Below, in pieces: positions 51,428 to 59,559 of a stretch of DNA of 64,000 nt (its first letter is position 1; every line of letters starts with the position of its first letter). Made by a program: the position numbers and the translations under genes. Under the pieces are notes generated by a model, which ran no database searches, was not told the origin of the DNA, and worked only from the letters and a program-made list of their open reading frames with translations. The stretch spans positions 1 through 64,000 of the forward strand of contig CAZXAQ010000012.1 in NCBI GenBank assembly GCA_964638635.1, given 5' to 3'. The DNA comes from SZUA-430 sp964638635 (lineage in GTDB: Bacteria; Pseudomonadota; Alphaproteobacteria; Micropepsales; Micropepsaceae).

Positions 51428-52438
51428 TTACTTCGGCGGCAGAGGCTTGCGCACCTTGCGGTGCTTGCGGACCGGCTTGTCGACAACCGGCGCCATCGGC
51501 ACGTATTCACGAGCCGGGGGCGGAGGCGCCACGACCGCGACCACTTCGCCGTTCGGGCAAGGCGTGCCGGCCATGATCATCGCCTGACGGACGTCTTCGT
51601 CGACGCACATCAGCGAGGTCGCCGCGCGGTGGTAGCCAAGGGCCACCAGCTGGCGGGAGTTTTTCAAGCGGCGGCAGTTGTCGTCCTGCCAGGTCGTGCC
51701 GATCGAAAGACCGAACGACACCGCCTGCGCACCGATCGAGCTCGAACCCATGCAGGTGTCTTCGCCCGTCGCGAGCGGCGCAGCGTATGCCGTGTTCACC
51801 GGAGCGCGCTGGTTGTGCTCTTCGATGTTCACGTAGGCGCTGCTGTCGTTCTCGTTGTGCGAGTCGTTGTTGCCGTTGTTCCCGTTGTTGCCGTTGTAAC
51901 CGTTGTGGCCGTTGTTCCCGTTGTTGCCGTTGTGGCCGTTGTTGCCGTTGTTGCCGTTGTAGCCGTTATGGCCGTTGTTGCCGTTGTAGTTGCCGTTGTT
52001 GTTGGCGCTCGAGTGGTTGTCGGCGCTGTTGTTGGTGCTGTTGTTGGCGTTGTTGTTCGTGCTGTTGTTGGCGTTGTTGCTTGTGGTGTTGTTGCCACCG
52101 TTGCCACCTTCGCCGGTGCCGCCGTGGCCGCCGTGACCGCCTCCACCGTAACCGCCGTGGCCGCCTTCGCCGTAGCCGCCGTAGCCGTCTCCGCCATTGC
52201 CGCCGTGACCGCCGCCATTGTAGTTGTGGCTGTCGCTGTGGTTTTGGTTGTTGTAGGTCGGATGGTTGTTGTTGTTATTGTAGTTGTTCGTGGTGTTGTA
52301 GCTGTCGCCATCGTCGTCGTCGTCGTGGCCGCCGCAATTGTAGTGGCATTGATTGCTGCCGGTCGCGAAGGCCGGCGTAGCGAGGGCCGTACCGAGCAGC
52401 AAAGACGCGGCCACGATCCCCAGTTTAACTGAACGCAT
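51428..52438 (-). CDS. Secreted Asn/Gly-rich low-complexity repeat protein
   Basis: This 336-aa protein has a signal peptide (ending PAFA). Then come a short Cys/His region (NQCHYNCGGHDDDDDGD), a ~70-residue Gly/His/Tyr-rich segment (GGHGGYGEGGHGGYGGGG) and a ~100-residue Asn-rich segment with near-tandem NGNNGHNGYNGNNG units. A folded C-terminal ~110 residues follows, with four cysteines (EDTCMGS, DNCRRL, LMCVDE, TPCPNG) and a KPVRKHRKVRKPLPPK tail. The folded region includes SSSIGAQAVSFGLSIGTTW. I do not recognise a function. Asn-rich DNA on this strand is GTT-poor and AAC-rich, unlike its neighbours. Confidence 0.72.
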   Translation of the reverse strand: MRSVKLGIVAASLLLGTALATPAFATGSNQCHYNCGGHDDDDDGDSYNTTNNYNNNNNHPTYNNQNHSDSHNYNGGGHGGNGGDGYGGYGEGGHGGYGGGGHGGHGGTGEGGNGGNNTTSNNANNSTNNNANNSTNNSADNHSSANNNGNYNGNNGHNGYNGNNGNNGHNGNNGNNGHNGYNGNNGNNGNNDSHNENDSSAYVNIEEHNQRAPVNTAYAAPLATGEDTCMGSSSIGAQAVSFGLSIGTTWQDDNCRRLKNSRQLVALGYHRAATSLMCVDEDVRQAMIMAGTPCPNGEVVAVVAPPPPAREYVPMAPVVDKPVRKHRKVRKPLPPK

Positions 52439-52755
52439 AGGTTAATCTCCCGTTACTTGAGCGCGGACACTCCAGTGCAGGGGCTGGGCCATGTCTTTTT
52501 GTGTCACCGAGATACAGTCGGCCGTCCTCCGTTCGGATTTTACGGATTCTCAACCGTCGGGCCGCGCGGCGGTTAGCGCCGTTAAGGCTAAGCGAAATTT
52601 ACGCGGTGCCAGACCGAGACAGGCCTGCCGTAGCTCTCTAATAATGTGTTAAGAGATAAGTCGAAGGGGCCTCGTGGGGAGAGCTTCTCGTTTCGCTCTC
52701 GTTGATGGGGCCGCAGTTCGCGCATTGCGTGGGGTGCGGCGATGAGGGGTGTGTG
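52439..52755. other. Divergent intergenic region, no gene seen
   Basis: This 317-nt stretch separates the divergent Asn/Gly-rich protein gene and the secreted protein gene at 52756. I see no open frame with coding character, no clear terminator and no strong repeat. It presumably carries the two promoters. Confidence 0.5.
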
Positions 52756-53313
52756 GTGCGCGTTTTTGGCCTTCTTGCATTGATGTCGCTGGCGATCATG
52801 TCCGGCGGCGGCGTGGCGCAAGCGTGCGGCGGCGACTCCGACGATCCGATGTCCTGGGACAACGGCTTCGGCGTGGCGCGCTGCACGGAGCGTGGGCCGC
52901 GCTATCACATCCACGACTTCGACGGCGTGCGCGCACGCGGCACTGCCGACGACGAAGACCCGATGGTGTGGGACGACGACCAGTGGCGCAGCACGCTGTT
53001 CGGCGGCTATTCGCGCACTTACGATCGCCGCTATGACCAGCGCGTGCGGCCACGCACGGCGGCCGTCGAGGTTCGGCAGGAGCGGCACATCGAGGTTCGC
53101 ATTCGCGACGCCGCGGATGCCGATACAGTTGCGGAACCCAAACCGCGCGGGCCAAAGCTCCTCAACGTTCGCACGCGGTCTGAGTTCAAGACGAGCCCCG
53201 GCGTCCTTCGCTTCGGCGGACACGATTGCCGCGGCGTGTTGGTACTGACGTGGGGAAGCCTCGGCGGCAAAACGCGCTGCTATGAAGGCGGCGGGCGCAT
53301 CAAGACGCCGTAG
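52756..53313 (+). CDS. Secreted protein with Asp/Trp-rich and charged regions, unknown function
   Basis: This 185-aa protein starts at a GTG behind GAGGGG and has a signal peptide (VFGLLALMSLAIMSGGGVAQA). The mature part is rich in Asp, Arg and Trp: DDPMSWDNGFGVARC, DEDPMVWDDDQWRS, YDRRYDQRVRPR. It contains four cysteines, two of them near the C-terminus (HDCRG, TRCYEGG). No family recognised. It ends just before repeat copy B (53319). The in-frame upstream ATG (52702) would place the hydrophobic stretch too far in and lacks a ribosome-binding site. Confidence 0.6.
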   Translation: MRVFGLLALMSLAIMSGGGVAQACGGDSDDPMSWDNGFGVARCTERGPRYHIHDFDGVRARGTADDEDPMVWDDDQWRSTLFGGYSRTYDRRYDQRVRPRTAAVEVRQERHIEVRIRDAADADTVAEPKPRGPKLLNVRTRSEFKTSPGVLRFGGHDCRGVLVLTWGSLGGKTRCYEGGGRIKTP

Positions 53314-53318
53314 CCGGA

Positions 53319-53456
53319 CGACCGCCTTGGCGAAATACAATGCGAATTTCGCCGTTACAGCGTTACATTGGCTGACTTCCGCGAAAAATGCCGTTACGCG
53401 GGCGTTACATCGACGTTACTTTGTAACGGGGTCCGCATGAGGCGCGTAACGCCCCA
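53319..53456. repeat. Dispersed repeat, copy B (CGTTAC words)
   Basis: It aligns with copy A (16350-16488) across CGAAATACAA.GCGAAT, GGCTGA.TTCCGC.AAAAA.GCCG and beyond. It contains five direct GTTAC words and inverted GTAACG words; CGTTAC-TTT-GTAACG (53414-53428) forms a hairpin. Copy A has CGCTAC/GTAGCG at these places, so the word changed everywhere including its complement. A downstream GTCGCAGCCGC (53511-53521) is also shared. No gene is seen in 53314-53624. Confidence 0.75.
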
Positions 53457-53624
53457 CCCATCGCGGCGCGCCGCGAATAGTCGATCGTTCAAGTCCTATT
53501 CGGTTTTCAAGTCGCAGCCGCTGGCCCGTTTCAAGGCCAGGGAAACGCGCAATATAATTCATACGCATATACATCAAAGTGGATTGGTGTCGCAGCCAGT
53601 TTGCCGCAGCCGCAAACCCCGGCG

Positions 53625-54470
53625 CTATGCCGGACAAAGCGTATTGATCAGGCAATCGCCATTGGCCCGCTTGGCGGCGCGGTAGGCCGACGGCGTCATG
53701 TGAGTCAGCTGTTTGAAGTCGCGCGCGAAGTGCGGCTCGTCGTGGAATTGAAGCAGCGTGTCCTCCTCCGCGGCGCCACCCCAGGGCTGCGGATGAATCT
53801 GGCGCAGCACCGCCTGCAGCCGCGCCAGGCGCAACAGATGCTTCGGCGACCAGCCGCTGGCGGCCAGCATTTTCTTGTGCAGTCCGCGCGCGCTAATCCC
53901 CAAACGCTGCGCGATCGCGTCCACGCTGCCGGTCATGCGCCCTTGAGCGAGGGCGTCGGCAAGCACGAGGTCGCGCTGATGCCATGCCGCGCGTGCGGCG
54001 AACGCGGCGCGAAGCCATTGTGTCGCGAGCAGGGTGCGCGCGGCGAAATTGGGCGCGATGATGAGGTCATCGCAAATGTCGGGAAGGTCGAGGTCGCGGA
54101 TGTCGATGCGCCGCTCCGTGAGAGCGCCAACTTGCGCCCGCCCCAGCATCGCGGCGCCCAGATGGGTCAGCACAATGCAATAGACGTGCACCGGGCCGTC
54201 GGTGCGTGCTTCCCACACCGCGCTCGTCGGTCCCCAGAGGGCGCCACGCGGCACGGGCGCGAATGCGCCCCCGGTGCCGTGGCGGCGCATCTCGTAGTCT
54301 TTACCGATCACGAATTGAAACAGCGGGCAGGTGTCCGGCAGTTCGATCGCGACGCCTAGGCGCGCGGAGTCGCTGCGCTCGACCAGGGCCTGCACAAAGG
54401 GCGCAAGGTCCGCCGGCGCCGGCGCTTGGAAAAGCCCGATAACGGGCGCGGTGACGGCGGGCGTGATCAT
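53625..54470 (-). CDS. AraC-family transcriptional regulator
   Basis: This 281-aa regulator has a ~170-residue N-terminal domain (with FQFVIGKDYEMRRHG and AFAPVPRGALWGP segments, cupin-like) and a C-terminal double helix-turn-helix AraC domain: VDAIAQRLGISARGLHKKMLAASGWSPKHLLRLARLQAVL and PHFARDFKQLTHMTPSAYRAAK. The second helix-turn-helix is the usual strongest signature. It is divergent from the serine hydrolase pseudogene at 54542, with a 71-nt spacer, so it may once have controlled that gene. Confidence 0.88.
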   Translation of the reverse strand: MITPAVTAPVIGLFQAPAPADLAPFVQALVERSDSARLGVAIELPDTCPLFQFVIGKDYEMRRHGTGGAFAPVPRGALWGPTSAVWEARTDGPVHVYCIVLTHLGAAMLGRAQVGALTERRIDIRDLDLPDICDDLIIAPNFAARTLLATQWLRAAFAARAAWHQRDLVLADALAQGRMTGSVDAIAQRLGISARGLHKKMLAASGWSPKHLLRLARLQAVLRQIHPQPWGGAAEEDTLLQFHDEPHFARDFKQLTHMTPSAYRAAKRANGDCLINTLCPA

Positions 54471-54541
54471 CCGGTTCCGATTTTTACAATGAGGGACTGC
54501 GCCTGCAAGTTACATGTGGGGTGTCCGATCGGGAGTTCCAA

Positions 54542-55485
54542 ATGCGCTTTGTTCTCGCCGCCTTCGCCGCCATTGGCCTCAGCATTTGCGCGTATTTGGC
54601 GGTGCAGGTCGCTTCGCGAACCGTCGTGCCGCCCGTACCCAGCGCCGCCGCGATCGATGCGGAGGTCGCGCGCGCGATGGCGGCGACCGGCGCCAAGGGG
54701 TTGGCGGTGGCCGTGGTCGAGAACGGCCGGATCGTCCATGTGAAGAGCTACGGCATGCGCAATGCGGCGGGCGATCCGCTGCAGACGAACACCATCATGT
54801 ACGGCGCCTCGCTCACCAAAGCCGTGTTTGCCTACACCGTGATGCAGCTGGTGGACGAAGGTGTTCTCAAGCTCGATACGCCGATCGAGCGCTATTTGTC
54901 CAAGCCCCTGCCCGCTTACACCGAGCCGGAAGTGGAGGATCGCTATGCGCGTTGGAGCGACCTCGCGGGCGACGAGCGCTGGCGCAAGCTGACGCCGCGC
55001 ATCCTACTGACGCACAGCCCGGGGTTTGCGAACTTCGCAAGATCGAACCGCATGACGAGCGGAGCCGCGTTCGCGCCGCGGGCTCGATGGACACGACGAT
55101 CGAAGACTTCACGCGGTTCGCGGCCGCGTTTGCGCGCGGCGAGGGTTTGTCGGCGGCGGCACGCGCCGAGATCATCCGCCCGCAGCTGCCGATCACAACG
55201 CGCACGCAGTTTCCGACACTTCAGCCGGAGCTGCCGGTGGCCGAGCGCCGCGCGGACCTCGCCGCAGGCCTCGGCGTGATCACGTTCACCGGATCCCAAG
55301 GCCGCGCCTTCGAGAAGGGTGGCCACAACGACACCACCGGCAACAGCTGGATCTGCGTCGAAGCGCGCCGGAGCTGCGTGGTGCTGTTGTCGAACGACGT
55401 GCGCGCGGAGGCGGCGTTTCCGGGGTTGGTGCGGCTCATCCTGGGCGAGACGGGCGCGCCGTATGATTGGACGAAGAGCCTTTGA
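54542..55485 (+). pseudogene. Serine hydrolase (beta-lactamase family), internally deleted and frameshifted
   Basis: The first part encodes a signal/TM segment (RFVLAAFAAIGLSICAYLAV) and the SxxK site YGASLTKAVFAY, and runs to LLTHSPGFANFA. The coding then jumps frame to HDERSRVRAAGSMDTTIEDFTRFAAAF and continues to EKGGHNDTTGNSWICVE and a normal C-terminus. Family members have roughly 90-110 residues between these points, including the YxN motif, and these are missing here. The total length (944 nt) is not a multiple of three. So the gene is inactivated by an internal deletion at about 55035-55065. GGGAG precedes the ATG. Confidence 0.8.
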
Positions 55486-55504
55486 GCTCAGGCGGCTCGA
55501 CTTA

Positions 55505-55622
55505 CTTCATCGACGTCGGCGTAGGTCCGCCTTCGCTTCGCTTCGGCGCGACAGCCTACGCTGCTTGCGGTCAAGGGTTGATCTTGGCTTGCCGAGCCGT
55601 AGCTGCTGCCAAGCAGCGAAGG
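55505..55622. repeat. REP-like palindromic sequence next to tRNA-Leu
   Basis: The stretch contains GTAGGTCCGCCTTCGCTTCG...CGACAGCCTACG (imperfect inverted GTAGG/CCTAC) and AGCCGTAGCTGCT-GCCA-AGCAGCGAAGGCT (GCTGCT/AGCAGC stem). Such CTTCGCTTCGGCG-rich palindromes are common intergenic repeats in alphaproteobacteria, often beside tRNA-Leu. No coding sequence is supported here. Confidence 0.5.
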
Positions 55623-55623
55623 C

Positions 55624-55710
55624 TGGTGCCCCTGGCCGGAATCGAACCAGCACGTTGTCACCAACAACAGATTTTGAGTCTGCCGCGTCTACCAGTTCCG
55701 CCACAGGGGC
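55624..55710 (-). tRNA. tRNA-Leu (CAA anticodon)
   Basis: An 87-nt class II tRNA with an encoded CCA. The acceptor stem starts GCCCCTG, the D arm has GTGGCGGAACTGGTAGACGC, and the anticodon stem GCAGA/TCTGT encloses CTCAAAA (anticodon CAA). A long variable arm (GTTGGTGACAAC region) and T arm GGTTCGATTCC follow. Confidence 0.95.
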
Positions 55711-55879
55711 ACGTTGCGCCGAATTCATTTTGAGGGCCGGTAGTCCCCGCCTCGGCGCAAGGGGGCGCATATTAGGGGTGGCGGGCGTTCCGTCAACCGC
55801 GGTTTTCGCACGGAATCTTGTGCGGTATGCCGCACGGGGACTGGATGCCTTTGGGGCTCAGCCGCGCTAGATTCACCCC

Positions 55880-56416
55880 ATGAACGTCGGCACTCTTTCC
55901 ACGCAGCTGCAGCGGGGCGCGGCCCATCCGCTGATGCCGGGCTTGGCGATCGCAGGGCTCGCGATTGCGCTGCTCGCGGGGGCTTATGCGTTTGAGTATT
56001 TGGTTGGGCTTAAGCCCTGCCCCTTGTGCCTGGAGCAGCGTGGGCCTTGGTTCGCGTTGATTCCGATCGGCGGCGCGATTTACGGCGCGGGCTTCGCAAA
56101 GGCGCCGCGCAGCCTGGTGATGGCGTTCTACGCTGCGGCGCTGGTGATTGCGTTGTGGGGCGCCTATCTCGGCGGTTATCACGCCGGCGTCGAATACAAA
56201 TGGTGGCTGGGGCCGCAATCGTGCACCGGCGGAGGTTTGCCGACCGACGGGCCTCTGCTCGAGGGCCTGTCGTCGTCGGAGATCGTGCGCTGCGACGAAG
56301 TCCCCTGGGAGATTTTCGGCATCTCGCTCGCCGGGTTCAATTTTCTCTTTTCGCTGGTGGCGGCCGGTCTCGCCGCGCTCGGTTTGCGGACGGCGTTGAA
56401 GGGGGGACTCCAATGA
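55880..56416 (+). CDS. dsbB: Disulfide bond formation protein B-like
   Basis: This 178-aa inner-membrane protein has four TM segments. After TM1 the periplasmic loop begins GLKPCPLCLEQR with the CPLC redox pair that passes electrons to quinone. The second periplasmic loop has QSCTGGG and VRCDEVPWEIFG, giving the Cys pair that oxidises DsbA. This is the standard DsbB arrangement. The stop overlaps the ATG of coq7 (ATGA), so the two are co-translated; DsbB needs ubiquinone, which Coq7 helps make. Confidence 0.88.
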   Translation: MNVGTLSTQLQRGAAHPLMPGLAIAGLAIALLAGAYAFEYLVGLKPCPLCLEQRGPWFALIPIGGAIYGAGFAKAPRSLVMAFYAAALVIALWGAYLGGYHAGVEYKWWLGPQSCTGGGLPTDGPLLEGLSSSEIVRCDEVPWEIFGISLAGFNFLFSLVAAGLAALGLRTALKGGLQ

Positions 56417-56979
56417 GCGTTTCGGTGAAAGCCGCGCCGCGATTGCCCGGGTTCGAGGCCACCGACAAAGACGTCGAACGGATGATCCGCGTCGATCACG
56501 CCGGCGAGTACGGCGCCGTGCAGATCTATCGCGGGCAGTTGGCGGTGCTGGGGCATACGGCAACGGGTGCCACGATCAAGCACATGCACGATCAGGAGGA
56601 AGAGCATCTCGCGCGGTTCGATCAGCTGATCGCCGAGCACGGCGTCCGGCCGACGGCGCTTGCGCCCGTTTGGAATGTGGCGGGTTATGCGCTGGGCGCC
56701 GTGACGGCGCTGATGGGCGAGAAGGCGGCGATGGCGTGCACGGCCGCGGTCGAAGAGGTGATCGACGAGCATTACGCGCGCCAAGCGGCGTCGCTTGAGA
56801 AAGACGGCGAGGCCAACGCCGCGTTGAAAGAGACGATCGAGAAGTTTCGCGCGGACGAGATCCAGCATCGCGAAACCGCGATCGAGCACGGTGCCGAGCA
56901 GGCGCCCGGTTACGGCCTGCTGTCGGAGGCGATCAAGGCGGGGTGCCGGCTCGCGATCAAGTTGTCGGAGCGGTTCTAG
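56413..56979 (+). CDS. coq7: Demethoxyubiquinone hydroxylase Coq7
   Basis: This 188-aa di-iron enzyme hydroxylates the demethoxyubiquinone ring late in ubiquinone synthesis. Its two halves each supply ligands: MIRVDHAGEYGAVQIYRGQ, HMHDQEEEHLARFD, VEEVIDEHYARQ and FRADEIQHRETAIEHGAE give the ExxH and E ligand pattern. Coq7 (rather than UbiF) is typical of alphaproteobacteria. It overlaps dsbB upstream by 4 nt and the acetyltransferase gene downstream by 1 nt. Confidence 0.93.
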   Translation: MSVSVKAAPRLPGFEATDKDVERMIRVDHAGEYGAVQIYRGQLAVLGHTATGATIKHMHDQEEEHLARFDQLIAEHGVRPTALAPVWNVAGYALGAVTALMGEKAAMACTAAVEEVIDEHYARQAASLEKDGEANAALKETIEKFRADEIQHRETAIEHGAEQAPGYGLLSEAIKAGCRLAIKLSERF

Positions 56980-57632
56980 TGGCGGCACTTGACGACGCTG
57001 CGTTTGAGCGGCGGCGGCTCGCTGCCGATCCCAAGCGCGCGACGGAGGCCGACCGCGAGCGCGTGATCAATTGCTTGAGTGCGGCGTTCGCCGACGATCC
57101 CGTGATGTGTTGGATCGGGCGGCGCGACGCGAAACGCGATGCCGGGCGGCGCGCTATGTTCACGTTTCTGGTCGGCACGCTGGGCATTCCGGGGCAGGAG
57201 CTTTGGACGGCGGAGGATTACTCGTCGGCGGCACTGTGGGTGCCGCCGGAGCGGGCGGACCTGAAGCTGCCATGGTGGCGCGAGGTCGCGCTGTTTCCGA
57301 CGATCTTGAAGTTTACGCGGTTCGACGGGCTGTCGCGCGTCGATGCGTTTCGCAAGGCGGCAGACGCGCATCATCCCAAGGACAAGCCGCATTTCTATCT
57401 GATGACGATCGGCGTCGATCCGAAGTTTCAGGGGCAGGGTTTGGGTTCGGCGCTGCTGGAAGCGACGCTCGCCAAGATCGATGCGCGCGGACTGCCCAGC
57501 TATCTTGAGTCCTCAAGCCCGAAGAACGTGCCGCTTTATCAGCGGCACGGCTTTGCGGTGACGAAAGAGTTTCGCCCGGCCCCCGACGGACCGCCGCTCT
57601 GGGGGATGTGGCGGGAGGCGAAGACGCGTTGA
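56979..57632 (+). CDS. GNAT-family acetyltransferase
   Basis: This 217-aa protein has a GTG start that overlaps the coq7 stop by 1 nt, with GGAG 8 nt upstream. It contains IGVDPKFQGQGLGSALLEATL (acetyl-CoA loop QGQGLGS) and NVPLYQRHGF (the closing GNAT motif), so it is probably active. WGMWREAK ends the protein. The first ~60 residues include an aspartate/arginine-rich cap. It is the third gene of a dsbB-coq7-acetyltransferase unit; the substrate is unknown. Element 3 begins ~12 nt after its stop. Confidence 0.85.
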   Translation: MAALDDAAFERRRLAADPKRATEADRERVINCLSAAFADDPVMCWIGRRDAKRDAGRRAMFTFLVGTLGIPGQELWTAEDYSSAALWVPPERADLKLPWWREVALFPTILKFTRFDGLSRVDAFRKAADAHHPKDKPHFYLMTIGVDPKFQGQGLGSALLEATLAKIDARGLPSYLESSSPKNVPLYQRHGFAVTKEFRPAPDGPPLWGMWREAKTR

Positions 57633-57643
57633 GTTGCGCCAAT

Positions 57644-57951
57644 CAGCTTTGAAACGCCAAGAGCGCCAAGCTGCTCGTGTACTATCGCCGGGACAATAGC
57701 GCGTTGCATGCAAGGCATGTCTCACGCGAAGCCGCGAAAATCGCGAAGGAAAGACGCGAACAAAGTTGGCTCATCCGCGCGCCGCAGGCGCGCAACCGCA
57801 TCGCGACCGGCGCATCGCGCCGGAAAATCTCTTTCGCTCTTTTCGCGTTCTTTCGCGGCTTCGCGTGAGGCCACCTTTATTGCGTCGGTGCGCCATCAGC
57901 GCGTTGGAGGAGTGCCACGAGAAGCTTGGCGTTCTTGGCGTCTCAAAGTTG
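57644..57951. repeat. Nested inverted-repeat element of phased GCCAAG/GCGAAG words (element 3)
   Basis: Outer arms 57644-57679 and 57916-57951 match as inverted repeats with four mismatches over 36 nt (CTTTGAAACGCCAAGAGCGCCAAGCT). Inner arms, about 57721-57760 and 57838-57870, read CTCACGCGAAGCCGCGAAA...CGCGAA. The centre holds perfect palindromes GCGCGCC-GCA-GGCGCGC and CCGGCGC-ATC-GCGCCGG. The design resembles elements 1 and 2 (phased words in long inverted arms), but the sequence words differ. No gene in it, and no gene is seen anywhere in 57633-58079. Confidence 0.7.
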
Positions 57952-57961
57952 CGGCGTTGGC

Positions 57962-58008
57962 GCGGCGACCCTGGGTGACCGGGTCGCGCTTCGCTTGCCC
58001 GGCCATGA
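57962..58008. repeat. Palindromic intergenic repeat
   Basis: GCGACCC (57965-57971) and GGGTCGC (57981-57987) form a stem around TGGGTGACC, followed by GCGCTTCGCTTGCCCGGCCATGAC. Sequences of the GTCATGGCCGGGC type are abundant intergenic repeats in alphaproteobacteria. Confidence 0.45.
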
Positions 58009-58079
58009 CGACTTCTTCGGCGTCCGCGCGATGTCGATCTGCCGGGGCAAATCCCAGTCCCAATCCTTGGCGTTCATTC

Positions 58080-58652
58080 CTACGGTTCCAGTTCGCTGTC
58101 CCAGTAGAGATAGTCCTGCCACGACTCGTGCAGATAGTTCGGCGGGAACAGGCGGCCGTTGGCATGCAGCTGTGTCACTGTGGGCCGGTGGGGCTTGTGG
58201 TGCGGGTGCATGCCGGCTTGGTGGGGCAGCTTGCCGCCCTTGAACAGGTTGCACGGCGCGCACGCGGTCACGACGTTTTCCCACGTGGTTCGTCCGCCGC
58301 GCGAGCGGGGGATGACATGGTCGAACGTCAGGTCGTTCGCGACGTGGTTCACGCCGCAATACTGGCACGCGAAGCGGTCGCGCAGGAACACGTTGAAGCG
58401 CGTGAACGCCGGGTGGCGCGCGGGCTTCACATAGGTCTTCAGCGAGACGACCGACGGCAGGCGCATGTGATGCGTCGGCGAGTGGACGACGCGGTCGTAC
58501 TCCTCGACGATGTGCACGCGGTCGAGGAACACGGCCTTGATCGTGTCCTGCCATGACCACAGCGACAGCGGGAAATAAGAAAGCGGCCGGTAGTCCGCGT
58601 TCAAAACCAACGCGGGAAAAGCCTCCGGTGCGCGCTCCGAGGCGGCTAACAC
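58080..58652 (-). CDS. HNH endonuclease domain protein
   Basis: This 190-aa protein belongs to the well-conserved alphaproteobacterial HNH family. It begins with FPALVLNADYRPLSYFPLSLWSWQDTIKAVFLDRV. The zinc and catalytic core is FACQYCGVNHVANDLTFDHVIPRSRGGRTTWENVVTACAPCNLFKGGK: two CxxC pairs and the H-N-H residues. The GTG start at 58652 gives a product that matches this family at its N-terminus. Probable DNase or repair role; no methyltransferase partner nearby, so it is not an obvious restriction enzyme. Confidence 0.85.
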   Translation of the reverse strand: MLAASERAPEAFPALVLNADYRPLSYFPLSLWSWQDTIKAVFLDRVHIVEEYDRVVHSPTHHMRLPSVVSLKTYVKPARHPAFTRFNVFLRDRFACQYCGVNHVANDLTFDHVIPRSRGGRTTWENVVTACAPCNLFKGGKLPHQAGMHPHHKPHRPTVTQLHANGRLFPPNYLHESWQDYLYWDSELEP

Positions 58653-58796
58653 GATACTGTCCTCCTCTGTGCGCGGTGCCTGAAGACTCTAGTCCTTTCC
58701 GCTTCGGGGCGGCGCACGAAAGTGTGCGCCGGTGATGTGTCAGCCTAATGTAAGGCCGCGCAACGGTGCAACAAGAGGTACAAAATCCGCGGAAAA

Positions 58797-59510
58797 TCAG
58801 GTCGCCGCGACGGCGTCGGGCACGGCGAGCGGCGCATTCTCGGGTCTGGTCGCGAGCTTTCCGGCGAAAGCGTCGGTCAAGAATCGCCCGGCGAGATCGA
58901 GCGAGTCCGGGCCGATGCCGTGGCCAATGCCGCGCGAGACGTGCCAGCGGACGGTGACGCCCGCCGTGCCCAAGCCGTTCGCGGCGAGGAACATCGCCTG
59001 GACGGGGATCATCTCGTCGGTGTCGCCGTGGGTCAGGAGCACTGGAGGGCGGCCGACGATTTCGGCGGGGAGTTTTTCGGGGCCGGGGAGCGCGCCTGAG
59101 AAGCCGACGATGGCGGCGGGCGACGTCTTACGGCGCAGGCCGACGTGCAGCGACATCATCGTGCCTTGGCTGAAGCCGACGAGTGCGAGGCGCGAGGCAT
59201 CGAGGTTTAGGCGCGCAAGTTCGCTGTCGATGAAGGCGTTGAGGGTCGGCGCCGCTCGTTCGACGCCGCGCAGCATTTCGTCGGGCTGCATGCGCGTGAT
59301 CGGAAACCACTGATAGCCCATCGGCGACATGGCGCAACGTTCGGGCGCGTTGGGCGACGCGAAGGCGGCCGTGGGCAACAAGCGCTGCCAATGACCGCCG
59401 AGGCCGATCAGGTCGTTCCCGTCGGCGCCGTAGCCGTGGCAGAAGACGATGAGCCGGTCGGCTTTGCCGCTGGCCGCGGGGATGCGGGGGCCGGTGAGTT
59501 GCGGTGTCAT
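58797..59510 (-). CDS. Phospholipase/carboxylesterase (alpha/beta hydrolase)
   Basis: This 237-aa protein matches the small carboxylesterase/lysophospholipase family. It has the oxyanion start FCHGYGADGNDLIGL, nucleophile elbow GFSQG, catalytic Asp in THGDTDEMIP, and catalytic His in GIGHG. The ATG at 59510 is preferred because residues upstream in frame are Thr/Arg-rich, unlike the family. It is divergent from gluQ with a 49-nt gap. Substrates are probably short acyl esters or lysophospholipids. Confidence 0.87.
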   Translation of the reverse strand: MTPQLTGPRIPAASGKADRLIVFCHGYGADGNDLIGLGGHWQRLLPTAAFASPNAPERCAMSPMGYQWFPITRMQPDEMLRGVERAAPTLNAFIDSELARLNLDASRLALVGFSQGTMMSLHVGLRRKTSPAAIVGFSGALPGPEKLPAEIVGRPPVLLTHGDTDEMIPVQAMFLAANGLGTAGVTVRWHVSRGIGHGIGPDSLDLAGRFLTDAFAGKLATRPENAPLAVPDAVAAT

Positions 59511-59559
59511 GCGGCGCACTCTAGGCGGGGTCGATGCGGTTGAGCTAGAGGTGGGTGCC

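Noticed and set aside
51840..52120. CRISPR-like short repeats
   Set aside because: The repeats are codon-periodic GTTGTTGCC units inside an Asn/Gly-rich gene, without spacers or a leader.
51461..52432. 323-aa plus-strand open frame made mostly of Val/Ala
   Set aside because: It is the complement of Asn/Gly codons (GTT/GCC), so low-complexity Val/Ala results automatically. The minus-strand protein has the signal peptide and Cys domain.
53368..53685. 105-aa ORF within repeat copy B
   Set aside because: The frame starts in the repeat and runs into the AraC gene on the other strand. The matching frame in copy A is stopped early, so the repeat is not conserved as protein.
55467..55733. 88-aa ORF across tRNA-Leu
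   Set aside because: The protein text PLAGIEPARC is the well-known artefact of translating the tRNA-Leu gene antisense.
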